DNA of 55,354 nt, from the NCBI GenBank assembly GCA_035376985.1, contig DAOSSA010000016.1, positions 1 through 55,354 of the forward strand, written 5' to 3'. Source of the stretch: Brevifilum sp029548365. GTDB lineage: Bacteria > Chloroflexota > Anaerolineae > Anaerolineales > Anaerolineaceae. The notes under the pieces are model-generated. The model had not been told where the DNA came from. It saw nothing but the letters and a program-made list of their open reading frames with translations, and searched no databases. The first letter of the stretch is position 1. Each line of letters starts with the position of its first letter. Made by a program: the position numbers and the translations under genes. This document shows positions 34,090 through 43,625 of this stretch, in pieces.

Positions 34090-35274
34090 ATGTCTCAAAA
34101 ACTGAAATGGATCGAAGAAGAACTGCAAAATCTGCAGGATGCTGGCCTGTACAACAAAATCCGCACGCTCAGCTCGCCCCAGGGCGCCTGGCTGGTGGTC
34201 GATGGGAAACACGTTCTTAATTTTTGCTCAAACAACTACCTGGGTCTGGCCAATCATCCGCGGGTGGTCGCTGCTGCACAGCAAGCGATGCAGCAGTACG
34301 GGCTGGGTCCGGGCGCTGTGCGTACGATTGCCGGCACCATGGATTTGCACCTGCAATTAGAACAACGTATGGCCGCCTTCAAGCGTGTGCAGGACGCCAT
34401 TACCTTTCAGTCGGGCTTTTCTGCCAACACAGGCTCTATTCCCGCACTGGTCGGAAAGGGCGATATGATCTTTTCCGACGAGCTCAACCATGCCTCCATC
34501 ATCGACGGCAGCCGCCTTTCGGGGGCAACCATCACCCGTTACGACCACGCCGACCCGGCTGATCTGCAAGCGAAAATCAAAAAGCACGCCGGAAGCTACC
34601 GCCGGGGATTGATCATCACCGATGGTGTTTTCTCGATGGATGGAGACTATCCACCCCTGGACAAAATTGCCGATATCGCTGAAGCCCATGACCTGATGCT
34701 GATGGTTGATGACGCTCACGGCGAGGGTGTGCTGGGTGAAGGCGGGCGCGGGATTGTGGATCATTTCAAATTACATGGTCGGGTCGATGTAGAGGTCGGC
34801 ACCTTCTCCAAGGCTTTTGGCGTTGTTGGGGGTGTGGTGGCCGGTAATGCCCGCATCATTGAATGGTTAAGGCAACGAGGACGCCCCTTCTTGTTCTCCT
34901 CGGCAGTGACGGTCCCTGATGTGGCTGCAACCCTGGCCGCTATCGATATTCTTGAGGAATCCACCGAGCTGGTCGATCGACTGTGGGCTAACGCAGCCTT
35001 TTTCAAAGAGGAGATGTTGAACCTTGGCTTTGATACCGGTAAGACCATGACTCCCATCACCCCGGTTATGCTGGGCGATGTCACCCTGGCCAGGGAATTC
35101 AGCCGCCGATTGTACGAGGAAAATGTCTTCGCCATGGCTCTGGGCTTTCCCACAGTGCCCGTTGGCCTGGCGCGCATCCGGGTGATGATTTCTGCAACCC
35201 ATTCTCGAGAAGATCTTGAACAAGCATTGCAAGCCTTTGCTCGTGTCGGTCGAGATTTGGGCGTGATTGGATAG
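34090..35274 (+). CDS. kbl: Glycine C-acetyltransferase / 2-amino-3-ketobutyrate CoA ligase
   Basis: 394-aa PLP enzyme of the alpha-oxoamine synthase family. LNFCSNNYLGLANHP, GPGAVRTIAGTMDLHLQLE, VDDAHGEGVLGEGGRG and the PLP-lysine in GTFSKAFGVVGG fit KBL, which splits 2-amino-3-ketobutyrate into glycine and acetyl-CoA in threonine breakdown. BioF (8-amino-7-oxononanoate synthase) is a close alternative. The start at 34090 follows GAGGG; the 15-residue upstream extension has no RBS. No threonine dehydrogenase is adjacent. Confidence 0.88.
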   Translation: MSQKLKWIEEELQNLQDAGLYNKIRTLSSPQGAWLVVDGKHVLNFCSNNYLGLANHPRVVAAAQQAMQQYGLGPGAVRTIAGTMDLHLQLEQRMAAFKRVQDAITFQSGFSANTGSIPALVGKGDMIFSDELNHASIIDGSRLSGATITRYDHADPADLQAKIKKHAGSYRRGLIITDGVFSMDGDYPPLDKIADIAEAHDLMLMVDDAHGEGVLGEGGRGIVDHFKLHGRVDVEVGTFSKAFGVVGGVVAGNARIIEWLRQRGRPFLFSSAVTVPDVAATLAAIDILEESTELVDRLWANAAFFKEEMLNLGFDTGKTMTPITPVMLGDVTLAREFSRRLYEENVFAMALGFPTVPVGLARIRVMISATHSREDLEQALQAFARVGRDLGVIG

Positions 35275-35324
35275 TCGTTTCGTTTAGCGCCTTTTTAGCA
35301 TCCACCAGCACACTTAAAAACAAA

Positions 35325-35345
35325 ACGCCCAAACGGGCGTTTTTA
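35325..35345 (+). terminator. Terminator downstream of kbl
   Basis: AACGCCC-AAAC-GGGCGTT is followed by TTT on the + strand and by TTTTG on the other strand, so it can serve both convergent genes. Confidence 0.85.
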
Positions 35346-35368
35346 AATCGTTACAGAGCGTATCTGTA

Positions 35369-35617
35369 TTACTCGGATCGTTTAGCTGATTTAGGCGCTT
35401 TGAAGGGGTCATAATTCGGGTTCGTGCCCGACCAGCAGCAACCCGGTTGAGAAAAACTATTGCATGCTAAACCTCGCGAGCAGCGATGTGCCAGGATGCG
35501 CGGCGCTTGCTCCGGCAAAAAAGTCGCCGGGTAGACGATGTCAGCCTCCAAATAAACTTCCTCGCCGGCGTGTTCACAATAAGCGGCCTTAATTACTTTC
35601 CAATCTCGATAAGCCAT
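35369..35617 (-). CDS. Small cysteine-rich protein of unknown function
   Basis: 82-aa protein. It begins MAYRDWKVIKAAYCEHAGEE and has CSRGLACNSFSQPGCCW near the C-terminus: five cysteines plus a histidine (AHRCSRGLAC), which could bind a metal. GGAGG about seven bases upstream supports the start. I do not recognise a named family. It is a single gene between convergent kbl and the DUF1232 gene. Confidence 0.7.
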   Translation of the reverse strand: MAYRDWKVIKAAYCEHAGEEVYLEADIVYPATFLPEQAPRILAHRCSRGLACNSFSQPGCCWSGTNPNYDPFKAPKSAKRSE

Positions 35618-35790
35618 ATTTTAACCTCCAAAGGCAGCAAAACAGTTACTGCTAATCTTTATACAGATTATAACACACCCACTTTTGTCTCCAAAATAGC
35701 GCTCCTGAACTCTGATGACAAAACTTGGTTTTCTAAGCCAATCAAGATCAGGCGTCCGCGGTTCAATCATGACTTTCATTCACAAGGAAA

Positions 35791-36138
35791 TCAGTGAGGT
35801 TCTTTAAACTCCCCATCTATCACCGTACGGGGTTGTTCTTTTATCTTACCTTTTTCCTGCAGCGCCTTTCGGTGTTCTGTAACCACATCCTCCGGGCACA
35901 ATTCTAAAAACAACGCACAACCCGCCCAGACCACCAACGCATCGTCCAGCGGATTGATCGGTAAAAGATCATAAGGAACCACCAGGTAAATCAATGCGCC
36001 AACTGGCAATGCTTTAAACAGGAGATTCACGCGTGAATCGCCCATTAAACGAATGATCAGACGTATGTTTTGGTATAAATCGCTGAAAAACCCTTCTTTT
36101 GCCTGGTTCAGTGATCGGTTGTCTTTCATGTTCATCAT
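35791..36138 (-). CDS. DUF1232 (YkvA-like) small membrane-associated protein
   Basis: 115-aa protein with the DUF1232 signature KALPVGALIYLVVPYDLLP followed by DDALVVWAGCALFLELCP: two hydrophobic segments around a Pro-Asp turn. The function of the family is unknown. The start has AGGAGG six bases upstream. It is preceded by the polysaccharide region. Confidence 0.82.
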   Translation of the reverse strand: MMNMKDNRSLNQAKEGFFSDLYQNIRLIIRLMGDSRVNLLFKALPVGALIYLVVPYDLLPINPLDDALVVWAGCALFLELCPEDVVTEHRKALQEKGKIKEQPRTVIDGEFKEPH

Positions 36139-36201
36139 AAGCTACCTCCTGCAGTCTTTTTAAGCACTTTTAAGCATCAAACGGGTAGGTGAATGTGTAA
36201 A

Positions 36202-36996
36202 TTATTCCATCTCGCCACGCGCCGGGCAGCGAAACATACGCTGTCGGCGCCAATTAATCACCGGCGCTGCTAGTTTGCGCAGTTGATATTTTAGCACAAT
36301 CGGCGCCAGGGGATGCCCGCCCTCCCGATAGTGCACGCGCAGCATCTCCGGCCAGCAGCGATCGTCAGCAGCAATGGTTTTTGCGTCGCCATGCAGTCGA
36401 AAACTGGCCCAAACCTGCCCGGGCAGGTAAATCAGTGGCGCTTCTTTGGCCAGACGCACCCACAGGTCATAATCCATGGCAAAATAAAAACTGGGGTCCA
36501 GCGGTCCGACCTTTCGCCACAGGTCAGCCCTAAAAAACGATGCCTGCTGGGGAATGTGTACATATCCCCGCCGTAAACGTTGAATATTCGTCTGTGCTGC
36601 CGGAAAGCGCCCGATTTCTCGATCCTGGGCATCGATAAAAGTGCAGTCTCCGTAAACCATCGCGGCTTCGGGGTGATTCTCCAGGAATTTCACGGCTTCC
36701 ATAAGCGCGCCCGGCAAGTAAACGTCATCTGAATTCAGCCAGGCCAGGTACTTTCCGGTTGCTCGAGCAAAGCCTTTGTTGATTGCATCGGTCTGCCCCC
36801 TGTCAGGGTTTGATTCCCAGTAAGCCAGACGATCCGCATAGTTCTGGATGATCTCCAGGCTGCCATCCGTTGATCCGCCGTCCATCAGGATATATTCAAT
36901 ATTGGGATAATCCTGGGTCAATACCGATTCGATCGTCCTGGGCAGATAGCGTGCTTGATTAAAGGAGGGTGTAATGATGCTGATCGTTGGTTGCAT
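36202..36996 (-). CDS. Family 2 glycosyltransferase
   Basis: 264-aa GT-A fold enzyme starting MQPTISIITPSFNQARYL. Nucleotide-sugar binding: YILMDGGSTDGS, then AWLNSDDVYLPGAL (DxD-like) and FRADLWRKVGPLDPSFYFAM in the acceptor part. Most likely it adds a sugar to a surface polysaccharide on the cytoplasmic membrane face. It is closely related in layout to the GT2 at 41049-41993. The start at 36996 is chosen because the domain begins there. Confidence 0.85.
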   Translation of the reverse strand: MQPTISIITPSFNQARYLPRTIESVLTQDYPNIEYILMDGGSTDGSLEIIQNYADRLAYWESNPDRGQTDAINKGFARATGKYLAWLNSDDVYLPGALMEAVKFLENHPEAAMVYGDCTFIDAQDREIGRFPAAQTNIQRLRRGYVHIPQQASFFRADLWRKVGPLDPSFYFAMDYDLWVRLAKEAPLIYLPGQVWASFRLHGDAKTIAADDRCWPEMLRVHYREGGHPLAPIVLKYQLRKLAAPVINWRRQRMFRCPARGEME

Positions 36997-37223
36997 GAAG
37001 TCTATGACCTGGGTTGAAACCATTAAGTGGGGGAAATCCGTTCCCGTTGTTTAATCGCCATAATTATACTGGAGTTTCACCAAAGTCCATAATGGTTACT
37101 GTCCACTTTCAACATGCAAGCAAGGCCTGGTCAGACCCACACAACTTGCCATCGGTAAAAAATTCTTTCAAGGTGTTTCAATAAACCGTCATCCATCACT
37201 GTTTTCCATTGAACAGGACGATG

Positions 37224-37232
37224 TGTTATAAT
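37224..37232 (+). promoter_or_regulatory. Extended -10 promoter of the Wzz-like gene
   Basis: TGTTATAAT, an extended -10 element, lies 29 bp upstream of the ATG at 37262. AAAGGA in between is the RBS. Confidence 0.5.
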
Positions 37233-37261
37233 TTTAGCCGTCTCTAAAGGAAAAACAATCA

Positions 37262-37927
37262 ATGGAACCAAACAATCCTCAAGATGAATTTTACCCGATC
37301 CAGACCATCAATCACCTGCTCAATAATTGGTGGAAAATTGTCCTGTGGGCGGGGATCTTTGGCATATTGGGCCTGGCTTTCTCATATCTCAAACCTCCAA
37401 AATACGAGGCAGAAGCCATTTTTTCTTCAACGATCGATTACAGTCAAATCAACTTCGCAAACCTTGTTGGCGAGAGAGGGCAACCCCTGGAAATGACACA
37501 GTATGATCTTGACCTGGCGCTCTCGTCAGTCCAAAGGATCATCTACCAGGTGAGGAACAATGCTCTCGCCTATGCGCAATCGCTTGATCCAAACCTCGAA
37601 GCCGGCACTTTCGGAAAAAACATGGCTGTTGAAAGGCTGCATGACCGCTGGTATCTCCGCTTCCGTCACGAAGATCCCCAAATCGCCCAATCAGTGGTCA
37701 ATTACTGGGCTGAAATCACAATGAGCCAATTAGAACAGGAACAGGCAGACAACAAAATCGAGCCATTTGTGCTGTCGAGCTTGATTGCACAGGCCAGCTT
37801 ACCCAATCGACCCCTTTACCAGAACAGGAATACCCTGGTATTGGCCGGGACAATCATCGGGTTGTGCCTGGGGATTCTGCTGGTCGATATGCGCTACCGC
37901 TTTTTCACAAGCGCTAAACAAGGTTAA
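37262..37927 (+). CDS. Wzz-like polysaccharide chain-length regulator
   Basis: 221-aa inner-membrane protein. A first transmembrane helix (about residues 26-44, VLWAGIFGILGLAFSYL) is followed by the KPPKYEAEAIF motif of Wzz/PCP proteins. The periplasmic part is shorter than usual, and a second helix (about 190-210) ends in a short cytoplasmic tail without a tyrosine kinase domain. It probably sets the length of the polymer made with the next gene, 9 bp downstream. Confidence 0.78.
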   Translation: MEPNNPQDEFYPIQTINHLLNNWWKIVLWAGIFGILGLAFSYLKPPKYEAEAIFSSTIDYSQINFANLVGERGQPLEMTQYDLDLALSSVQRIIYQVRNNALAYAQSLDPNLEAGTFGKNMAVERLHDRWYLRFRHEDPQIAQSVVNYWAEITMSQLEQEQADNKIEPFVLSSLIAQASLPNRPLYQNRNTLVLAGTIIGLCLGILLVDMRYRFFTSAKQG

Positions 37928-37936
37928 TCAAAAACC

Positions 37937-39490
37937 ATGCTGTCTCGGATCACCAGCAACCGGTTTTACCAGGGCCTCTGCACCCTTCTTCTCGCCCTGG
38001 TATTAATTGGTCTGCCATTAACAAGTGTGCCATTTCTTACCCGGATAACCGGGTCACTGGTGGCGCCCTTTTCAGCCCTGCCCTTGTTCGGCCTCGTCCT
38101 GATCTGGTTGATCCCTTATTTACTCCGCCATGGTTCCTTCCCCAAAGATATGATGGCCATTTTCTATTTTATAATCGTTGCCGTCATCAGTTCAGCTTCT
38201 GCATATTTCCTTGATGGGTTTTATGTGCGCGACAGAACTTTTTTCGATCAAAGCCTGCGGGCTCTGCTCACATTAGCGATTGGGCTCAGCTTCTATGCCA
38301 CCCTGTCTGCCTATCTGCGCCAAAGATCGGCGCTACAGCAAGCTGTGTTATTCATTTATATCGGCGGCATGGGGTTGATCCTCTGGTCGGTGATGGAAAT
38401 TATCGTCTTACATCGTTCTGGCAGTGTACAAAATTTCCCTGCCTGGCTGACCCACATCAAATCTGTGCTTGTTTTTCAACAGCCAGGCATGCTTTTCACC
38501 AATCGATTAACGGCGCTGGCTTACGAACCTTCGTGGTATGTGCTGATTTTCACCCTGGTGCTCCTCCCCTTATGGTTATCCGCCGTCTTTCAACGAAAAT
38601 CACTTTTTTCAATCAAGCTGTGGCGATTTATTGTTGAAGATGTTTTGTTATTAGCGGGGATGACCGTCTTTATGTTCAGTTTTCCTCGTATCGGTCTGCT
38701 GGCATTGATTGTGATGCTGCTCTATTTTGGAATTCAGTTGACCAGACGGCTGTTTGACAAAATTAATACCTGGCTGATCAACCACAAGAGGTTCAAAGTC
38801 AGTGACACAACCCTGTTCCGAACGGGTTTAACCCTCGCTTTAATCACTCTGACACTCATCATTCTGATCAGTGCAGCAGCGATCTTCATCAAAATCGCCA
38901 GCCAACAAGATGCCCGTTTTCAACTGATCATTGACCTGTTTTCGACAAACACATTAAAGAAACTGCCCACCTCTGAAACAGACATTATCCTGTTTTCACG
39001 TGGATTAGCCTTCATGGAACGCACCATTTATTGGTTTGGGGGGTGGAGGATCTTTGCTGATTATCCCTTTGGCGTTGGTTTGGGCAACGCTGGTTTCTAC
39101 ATGATTGATCGAATCAACAGCCTGGGTTATGGGTCTTTTGAAGTGCGCAATATTTTATACCAGTCGGTTTCCTTGATGAACACCAAGTCTTTATGGATCA
39201 GACTGCTGGCAGAAACAGGCTTTATTGGATTGAGTGTTTACTTAACCTGGCTGTACCTGCTGTGGCGAAACAGCACGTTCATTCAAAAAAGCGATGACGC
39301 CCTCCTGCAAATAGTGGGGATGGCTGGAAAATTCTTCATCCTGGCATACCTGGTAGAAGGATTCAGCGTCGACACTTTTGCCTTCCCCTATCCCTGGGTT
39401 ACGGCAAGCTTGATTTCCGCAGGTAGCCTGATTATGCGCAAAGAAATCCAGAGCAGACGACCCCTCCACGCTGACTCTGCAAAACGGTAG
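37937..39490 (+). CDS. O-antigen polymerase/ligase-like membrane protein (Wzy/WaaL)
   Basis: 517-aa polytopic membrane protein with about ten hydrophobic helices and a long periplasmic loop near residues 300-400 containing the RGLAFMERTIYWFGGWRIF and YPFGVGLGNAGFY segments, the layout of O-antigen ligases and polymerases. It likely polymerises or transfers lipid-linked oligosaccharide at the outer face. It forms a two-gene unit with the Wzz-like gene. Assignment as Wzy versus WaaL cannot be made from sequence alone. Confidence 0.75.
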   Translation: MLSRITSNRFYQGLCTLLLALVLIGLPLTSVPFLTRITGSLVAPFSALPLFGLVLIWLIPYLLRHGSFPKDMMAIFYFIIVAVISSASAYFLDGFYVRDRTFFDQSLRALLTLAIGLSFYATLSAYLRQRSALQQAVLFIYIGGMGLILWSVMEIIVLHRSGSVQNFPAWLTHIKSVLVFQQPGMLFTNRLTALAYEPSWYVLIFTLVLLPLWLSAVFQRKSLFSIKLWRFIVEDVLLLAGMTVFMFSFPRIGLLALIVMLLYFGIQLTRRLFDKINTWLINHKRFKVSDTTLFRTGLTLALITLTLIILISAAAIFIKIASQQDARFQLIIDLFSTNTLKKLPTSETDIILFSRGLAFMERTIYWFGGWRIFADYPFGVGLGNAGFYMIDRINSLGYGSFEVRNILYQSVSLMNTKSLWIRLLAETGFIGLSVYLTWLYLLWRNSTFIQKSDDALLQIVGMAGKFFILAYLVEGFSVDTFAFPYPWVTASLISAGSLIMRKEIQSRRPLHADSAKR

Positions 39491-39521
39491 TCTTTTTAAT
39501 TTCTTTTATGAATGCGGTGGT

Positions 39522-41027
39522 TTACCTCAACAGAAATATCAGGAAACCATCACCCTCTTCAAAAATGGGGTAATTTTCCAGCAAGATTTCCTTCACATCA
39601 GCCTGGCGCTCAAATTCAGCAAAATTCGTGACCAGGAACAACTCTCTTCCTTCCAGGGCTTCTGCAAATAACGCGTTTTTATCGAGGTCCATCCCTGCCA
39701 ATTCTCGCATCCCAAAATCACCCATCGACATCCAATTTTTCGTTGGTTTCCATCCCCAATATGCCAGGCGATACCCATAATCGGGGGTGATGGAAATTAC
39801 CGAATAATCTCGCAGTTTCTCACCCAGGGCAGCGTAAAAACCCGGCTGGTCGTGATACCTGGCGTGCTTGAGGTTCATTCTTGCGTCCCAGAAATTAAAT
39901 GCCATCCAGAAAAACGTCAGCCCTGTGAGCACAGCCAGCCCAAAAGTCTTTTTGCCGGGCAATTTTTCGATCAACACAGCCGCACAAGCAGCCAACCCAA
40001 TGCCTATTACGGGGGTCAATGGGATTTGATAGTAATTATGGGTAACAATATGATATGAAAAAACCATGCCGTACAGGAAATAGCCCACAAAGATGCTCAA
40101 AACCATGACCCGATAGGGTTTGTTTTTAATCACCAGAGCTCCTGCAATGCTGAATAAAAAGAATTCAATCCCCAGCGTGCTGTTGATCACATCTTTCCAT
40201 TGCAGATAATGAAAGGGGTCTTTCAACAAATCAGGAAATACCCTAAAGCTGGTTTGATTTTGCAGAAAACCGGAGATGTACATCCCATCAATATGATAAA
40301 TCAATGCCGGCAGGACAGCTAACCCCGCGATGAGAAGCACCTGGCGATTGGTCAGGGCCTTGATCAACTTTTGATCCGTAACCACAATCGCGATCAAAGC
40401 TGGGGCAACAAAAAAGACAGCCGGCGACTTGACATAGATTGCCAAACCCGCCGTGATGCCGGCAATCACCGCATTGAGCCAATTCTTGTTCTTCGACCAC
40501 CTGACGATTGTCCACCACGAGAAGATGATCGCAGCCGTCATCAATGACTCCGGCTGAAATGAACGGCTCGCATAGAGTGGGAAAGGCATCACCATATAAT
40601 AAGCTAATCCGAGAATCGCACCTTTTTCTCCGACCAATTCACGCATTAAGCAAAACAAGCCAATCCCACCTATCGTCCAAAAGAAGATCGATAAAAACCT
40701 GGGGATTCGTAAATCATCCGTGCCGAACAGGCGGTAACCCCATGCTGATAAGCGTTCCATAATCGGCGGTTCAATTTGGCCTTCTGATTTCCACTGGTGG
40801 ACAGCCAGCTCCCGCTGTTCAGGCGGTGCATCCTCCAAACCCTCATAATACATACCCCTGGCAATCAACATCGAATGCAGTTGCCGGGTCGGATGAAAAT
40901 CCAGGGGTGGGTCGTCAAAATCATAGAAGCGCCCCACCAGGCCAAAGAAAAACACCAGGGCAAGCATTAACCAGACCCAATATCGATGCTCCTGAAAAAA
41001 TTTGTGTCTCCTGGGTTTAGTTTCCAT
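39522..41027 (-). CDS. GT39/ArnT-type membrane glycosyltransferase
   Basis: 501-aa integral membrane protein with ~11 helices. The first periplasmic loop has the acidic DDPPLDFHPTRQLH motif with the catalytic Asp of GT-C enzymes, and YYMVMPFPLYASRSFQPE follows. Such proteins move a sugar from a polyprenyl phosphate to a lipid, protein or glycan outside the membrane. It is convergent with the Wzy-like gene and follows the nonulosonate cluster on the same strand. Confidence 0.8.
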   Translation of the reverse strand: METKPRRHKFFQEHRYWVWLMLALVFFFGLVGRFYDFDDPPLDFHPTRQLHSMLIARGMYYEGLEDAPPEQRELAVHQWKSEGQIEPPIMERLSAWGYRLFGTDDLRIPRFLSIFFWTIGGIGLFCLMRELVGEKGAILGLAYYMVMPFPLYASRSFQPESLMTAAIIFSWWTIVRWSKNKNWLNAVIAGITAGLAIYVKSPAVFFVAPALIAIVVTDQKLIKALTNRQVLLIAGLAVLPALIYHIDGMYISGFLQNQTSFRVFPDLLKDPFHYLQWKDVINSTLGIEFFLFSIAGALVIKNKPYRVMVLSIFVGYFLYGMVFSYHIVTHNYYQIPLTPVIGIGLAACAAVLIEKLPGKKTFGLAVLTGLTFFWMAFNFWDARMNLKHARYHDQPGFYAALGEKLRDYSVISITPDYGYRLAYWGWKPTKNWMSMGDFGMRELAGMDLDKNALFAEALEGRELFLVTNFAEFERQADVKEILLENYPIFEEGDGFLIFLLR

Positions 41028-41048
41028 TTTTGATCTGCTGCTTTCTGT

Positions 41049-41993
41049 CTAAATGAAATGCTGTTTTCGTTTCTCTAAATAACGGTCTCTCAAGGCGTTG
41101 AGCTTTAATGGGCTCAGCAGTGCGAAAGCAACCCGCCGCCAATCTTTGACGACGACAGACGGATTTTTAACAAAAGCCCTTCCATAAGCTCTGAGTGCTG
41201 CTGCGGGTTGATCTGCATTGAGTAAATAAAAAGCATTCAACCGGTGTGCGCCCGCCAAAATATTTTTTTCGTTTTCAGCGTACAGCTCGGCAAAACGGTC
41301 ATCCTGCTGCATCCATTCTGCCAGTCGATATGCTTCTTGACCAAAACCTTCAGCATGGGCGACATTTTTTGCATCAGCATGCACCCTGGCTGCCGCCCAT
41401 ACCTGATCGTGAACATAATAGATTTTTGTCAGCAGTCCCATGCGCAGCCACAGGTGATGATCTAACAGGTAATGATAAGATCCATCCAGGTAACCCGCTG
41501 CATCCAGCGCAGATCGGCGAAAGAAAACCCCCGGCTGCCCTAAAATGTTGAAAGCCATAAGATCCTTTAACCCCCAGTGGTCATAAGACATGCGGTTAAA
41601 AACCTCACCCTCCGTATCGATCGAATCAACATCACTGTAAACCAATCCAACTTCAGGGTATGCTTGAAAAATGGCAACCGCCCTCTCAATGGCATGCGGG
41701 CGGTAAACATCATCCGAGTTGAGCCAGCCGACGATTTCACCCCTCGTCCGTTGAAATCCCTTATTAATCGCATCAGCCTGCCCCTCATCCGTTTCAGACA
41801 TCCAGCCTGTAAGGCAGTTAGCATACTTCTGGATGATCTCCAGGCTGCCATCCTGCGATCCCCCGTCGATGACCCAGTATTCCGTATGGGGATAATCCTG
41901 GTTGATGACGGACTGAATGGCGCTTTCAAGAAACTGGCTCTGATTGAACGAAGGTGTGATGATCGAAACAAGAGGTTTCTCAGCCATGCTCAT
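41049..41993 (-). CDS. Family 2 glycosyltransferase
   Basis: 314-aa GT-A enzyme: VSIITPSFNQSQFLESAI, YWVIDGGSQDGSLEII, GWLNSDDVYRPHAI and FFRRSALDAAGYLDGSYHY. The C-terminal ~80 residues are helical. It is closely similar to the GT2 at 36202-36996, suggesting paralogs acting on the same type of polymer. Its start overlaps the end of the upstream gene by 4 bp, so it belongs to the leftward cluster. Confidence 0.86.
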   Translation of the reverse strand: MSMAEKPLVSIITPSFNQSQFLESAIQSVINQDYPHTEYWVIDGGSQDGSLEIIQKYANCLTGWMSETDEGQADAINKGFQRTRGEIVGWLNSDDVYRPHAIERAVAIFQAYPEVGLVYSDVDSIDTEGEVFNRMSYDHWGLKDLMAFNILGQPGVFFRRSALDAAGYLDGSYHYLLDHHLWLRMGLLTKIYYVHDQVWAAARVHADAKNVAHAEGFGQEAYRLAEWMQQDDRFAELYAENEKNILAGAHRLNAFYLLNADQPAAALRAYGRAFVKNPSVVVKDWRRVAFALLSPLKLNALRDRYLEKRKQHFI

Positions 41994-42805
41994 TTCCCAA
42001 AATACTGATCAAAATCAACCTTGGGGAACACCTGCAGTTTTCCACCGACGGTGGCATCCAACACCTGGCGACCATCAGCTAAAAACGCCTGGTGTGCCAT
42101 TTTATAAGCCACTTCCGATGTCTCCAAATCGGGGAGTTGCCAGCGAAACCCCTTGCCAAAATATTGTGGGCTGAAATGATTGGGGTCATCCCCTTGGGAT
42201 TCAACCGTCTGGTTGGGCTTCCCCTTTGATGAGAAGCTGTGATCCACCCCGATCAACACCACCGTTGAAAAACCCATGTGGTAAGCCAATTGCAGGGCGG
42301 TATAGGTTACTGTTGCGCCTTCCCACACGCGCTTGCTGACATCCTTAGCAAATTTCGGGCTGGTGTACGTTGTATAGAGGAAATGCAGGTTGTCCTGGGG
42401 CTCAAGCCAGCGATGGGCGCGCCAGGAAATAAACGCAGGGATGGGTAAAGCCATGATCTCATGGGCACACTGCTCAATCACCAGGTCATTTACCGAAAGA
42501 AAATAAGAGGTCGTAAAGCCCCACTCTTCCCAGGCAAGGTAGATCCGATTCAATCCAAAACTGTATTCATCCCTGATTTTCTGTATGTCGGTTTTATTCA
42601 AGCTGGGGCCATTGCCGATGATTACACACCGTTCACCCTTGTGAATATCTTTGAGTGCGCGTAGTTTCAGGATGCTGTCGCGCCGCCAGGGATGCAGGGT
42701 CGCCTCCACACGACCCGGGATCCTTTGGATCCCATCCCAGCTCGACCTCCCAAACTGCCACACACGATTTGGTACGATCCGTTTGATCAATGCTTTCGGG
42801 TTCAT
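41990..42805 (-). CDS. DUF115/MptE-like or sialyltransferase-like Rossmann protein
   Basis: 271-aa protein. CVIIGNGPSLNKTDIQKI followed by FGLNRIYLAWE and AYHMGFSTVVLIGVDHSF fits the DUF115 (MptE-like) superfamily, which includes motility- or glycan-modifying proteins. The GNGPSL...N-x-YL pattern and a late GxD also resemble GT42 sialyltransferases. Because it sits in a cluster making a CMP-activated nonulosonic acid, a role as the transferase for that sugar is attractive (inference). It overlaps its neighbours by 4 bp on both sides. Confidence 0.65.
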   Translation of the reverse strand: MNPKALIKRIVPNRVWQFGRSSWDGIQRIPGRVEATLHPWRRDSILKLRALKDIHKGERCVIIGNGPSLNKTDIQKIRDEYSFGLNRIYLAWEEWGFTTSYFLSVNDLVIEQCAHEIMALPIPAFISWRAHRWLEPQDNLHFLYTTYTSPKFAKDVSKRVWEGATVTYTALQLAYHMGFSTVVLIGVDHSFSSKGKPNQTVESQGDDPNHFSPQYFGKGFRWQLPDLETSEVAYKMAHQAFLADGRQVLDATVGGKLQVFPKVDFDQYFGK

Positions 42806-43566
42806 TCTGTACTCAATCGACAGGTTGCACCGCCATCGACGATCATCGCCTGCCCGGTCATAAATGATGACTGTTGATTATCAGCCAGGAAATAAATCGA
42901 GCGGGCAATCTCCTCGGGTTTGCCAACCCGCCCGTTGACCGTCTTGCGAGCCAAATTTTCCAGCCGGTCAATGATTGTGCCGTCACCAACATGGCCGCGG
43001 CTTAAGCCCGCACGCAGCATGGGTGTATCCACGGCTCCGGGCAGGATGGCATTGACACGGATTTCATCGGGTGCAAACTCGATCGCCATCGCGCGGGTTA
43101 ATGCCAGCAATCCGCCCTTGCTGGCTGCATAGGCGGAAATATCCGCTGAGGTAACAACAGCATGCACCGACGAGACGTTAACAATGGCGCCTCCCTGAAC
43201 TTTGAGCAAGGGATGCGCCAGCTTGGCGCCTAAAAACACCGAACGCAGGTTGGATGCCATCACCAGGTCCCATTCTTCGGCAGTCGTCTCTAAAAGCGGT
43301 TTTGCGATCTGCAGGGCAGCGTTGTTTACCACAGCGTCCAACCGATCAGTAAAGGCTGATACCTGTCGATAAATATTTTCGATTTGCTCGGGCAGTGAGA
43401 TATCCGCCTGGATATACATCCCGTCTTCCGGGAAGCCCGCGTACTTCGGTTGGCGATCGACGCCTATCACCCGCCAACCTTGTTCAGCAAAGACGCTTAC
43501 CGTAGCGCGGCCAATACCCCCTGCCGCGCCGGTAATGAGTAAGGTTCTGGTTTTTGTTTCAGACAT
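42802..43566 (-). CDS. SDR-family NAD(P)-dependent oxidoreductase
   Basis: 254-aa classical short-chain dehydrogenase: TGAAGGIGRATVSVFAEQG (cofactor), VVNNAALQIAKPL, the Ser in VNVSSVHAV, and YAASKGGLLALT with the catalytic Tyr/Lys, ending FMTGQAMIVDGGAT. The substrate is unknown; context suggests a sugar intermediate of the surface glycan. The start at 43566 has AGGAA seven bases upstream. Confidence 0.88.
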   Translation of the reverse strand: MSETKTRTLLITGAAGGIGRATVSVFAEQGWRVIGVDRQPKYAGFPEDGMYIQADISLPEQIENIYRQVSAFTDRLDAVVNNAALQIAKPLLETTAEEWDLVMASNLRSVFLGAKLAHPLLKVQGGAIVNVSSVHAVVTSADISAYAASKGGLLALTRAMAIEFAPDEIRVNAILPGAVDTPMLRAGLSRGHVGDGTIIDRLENLARKTVNGRVGKPEEIARSIYFLADNQQSSFMTGQAMIVDGGATCRLSTE

Positions 43567-43625
43567 GATATTCTTCCTGACCAACCCGGTTTACATGGTC
43601 TATTTTCAATCGTTGTTCTGTATTT

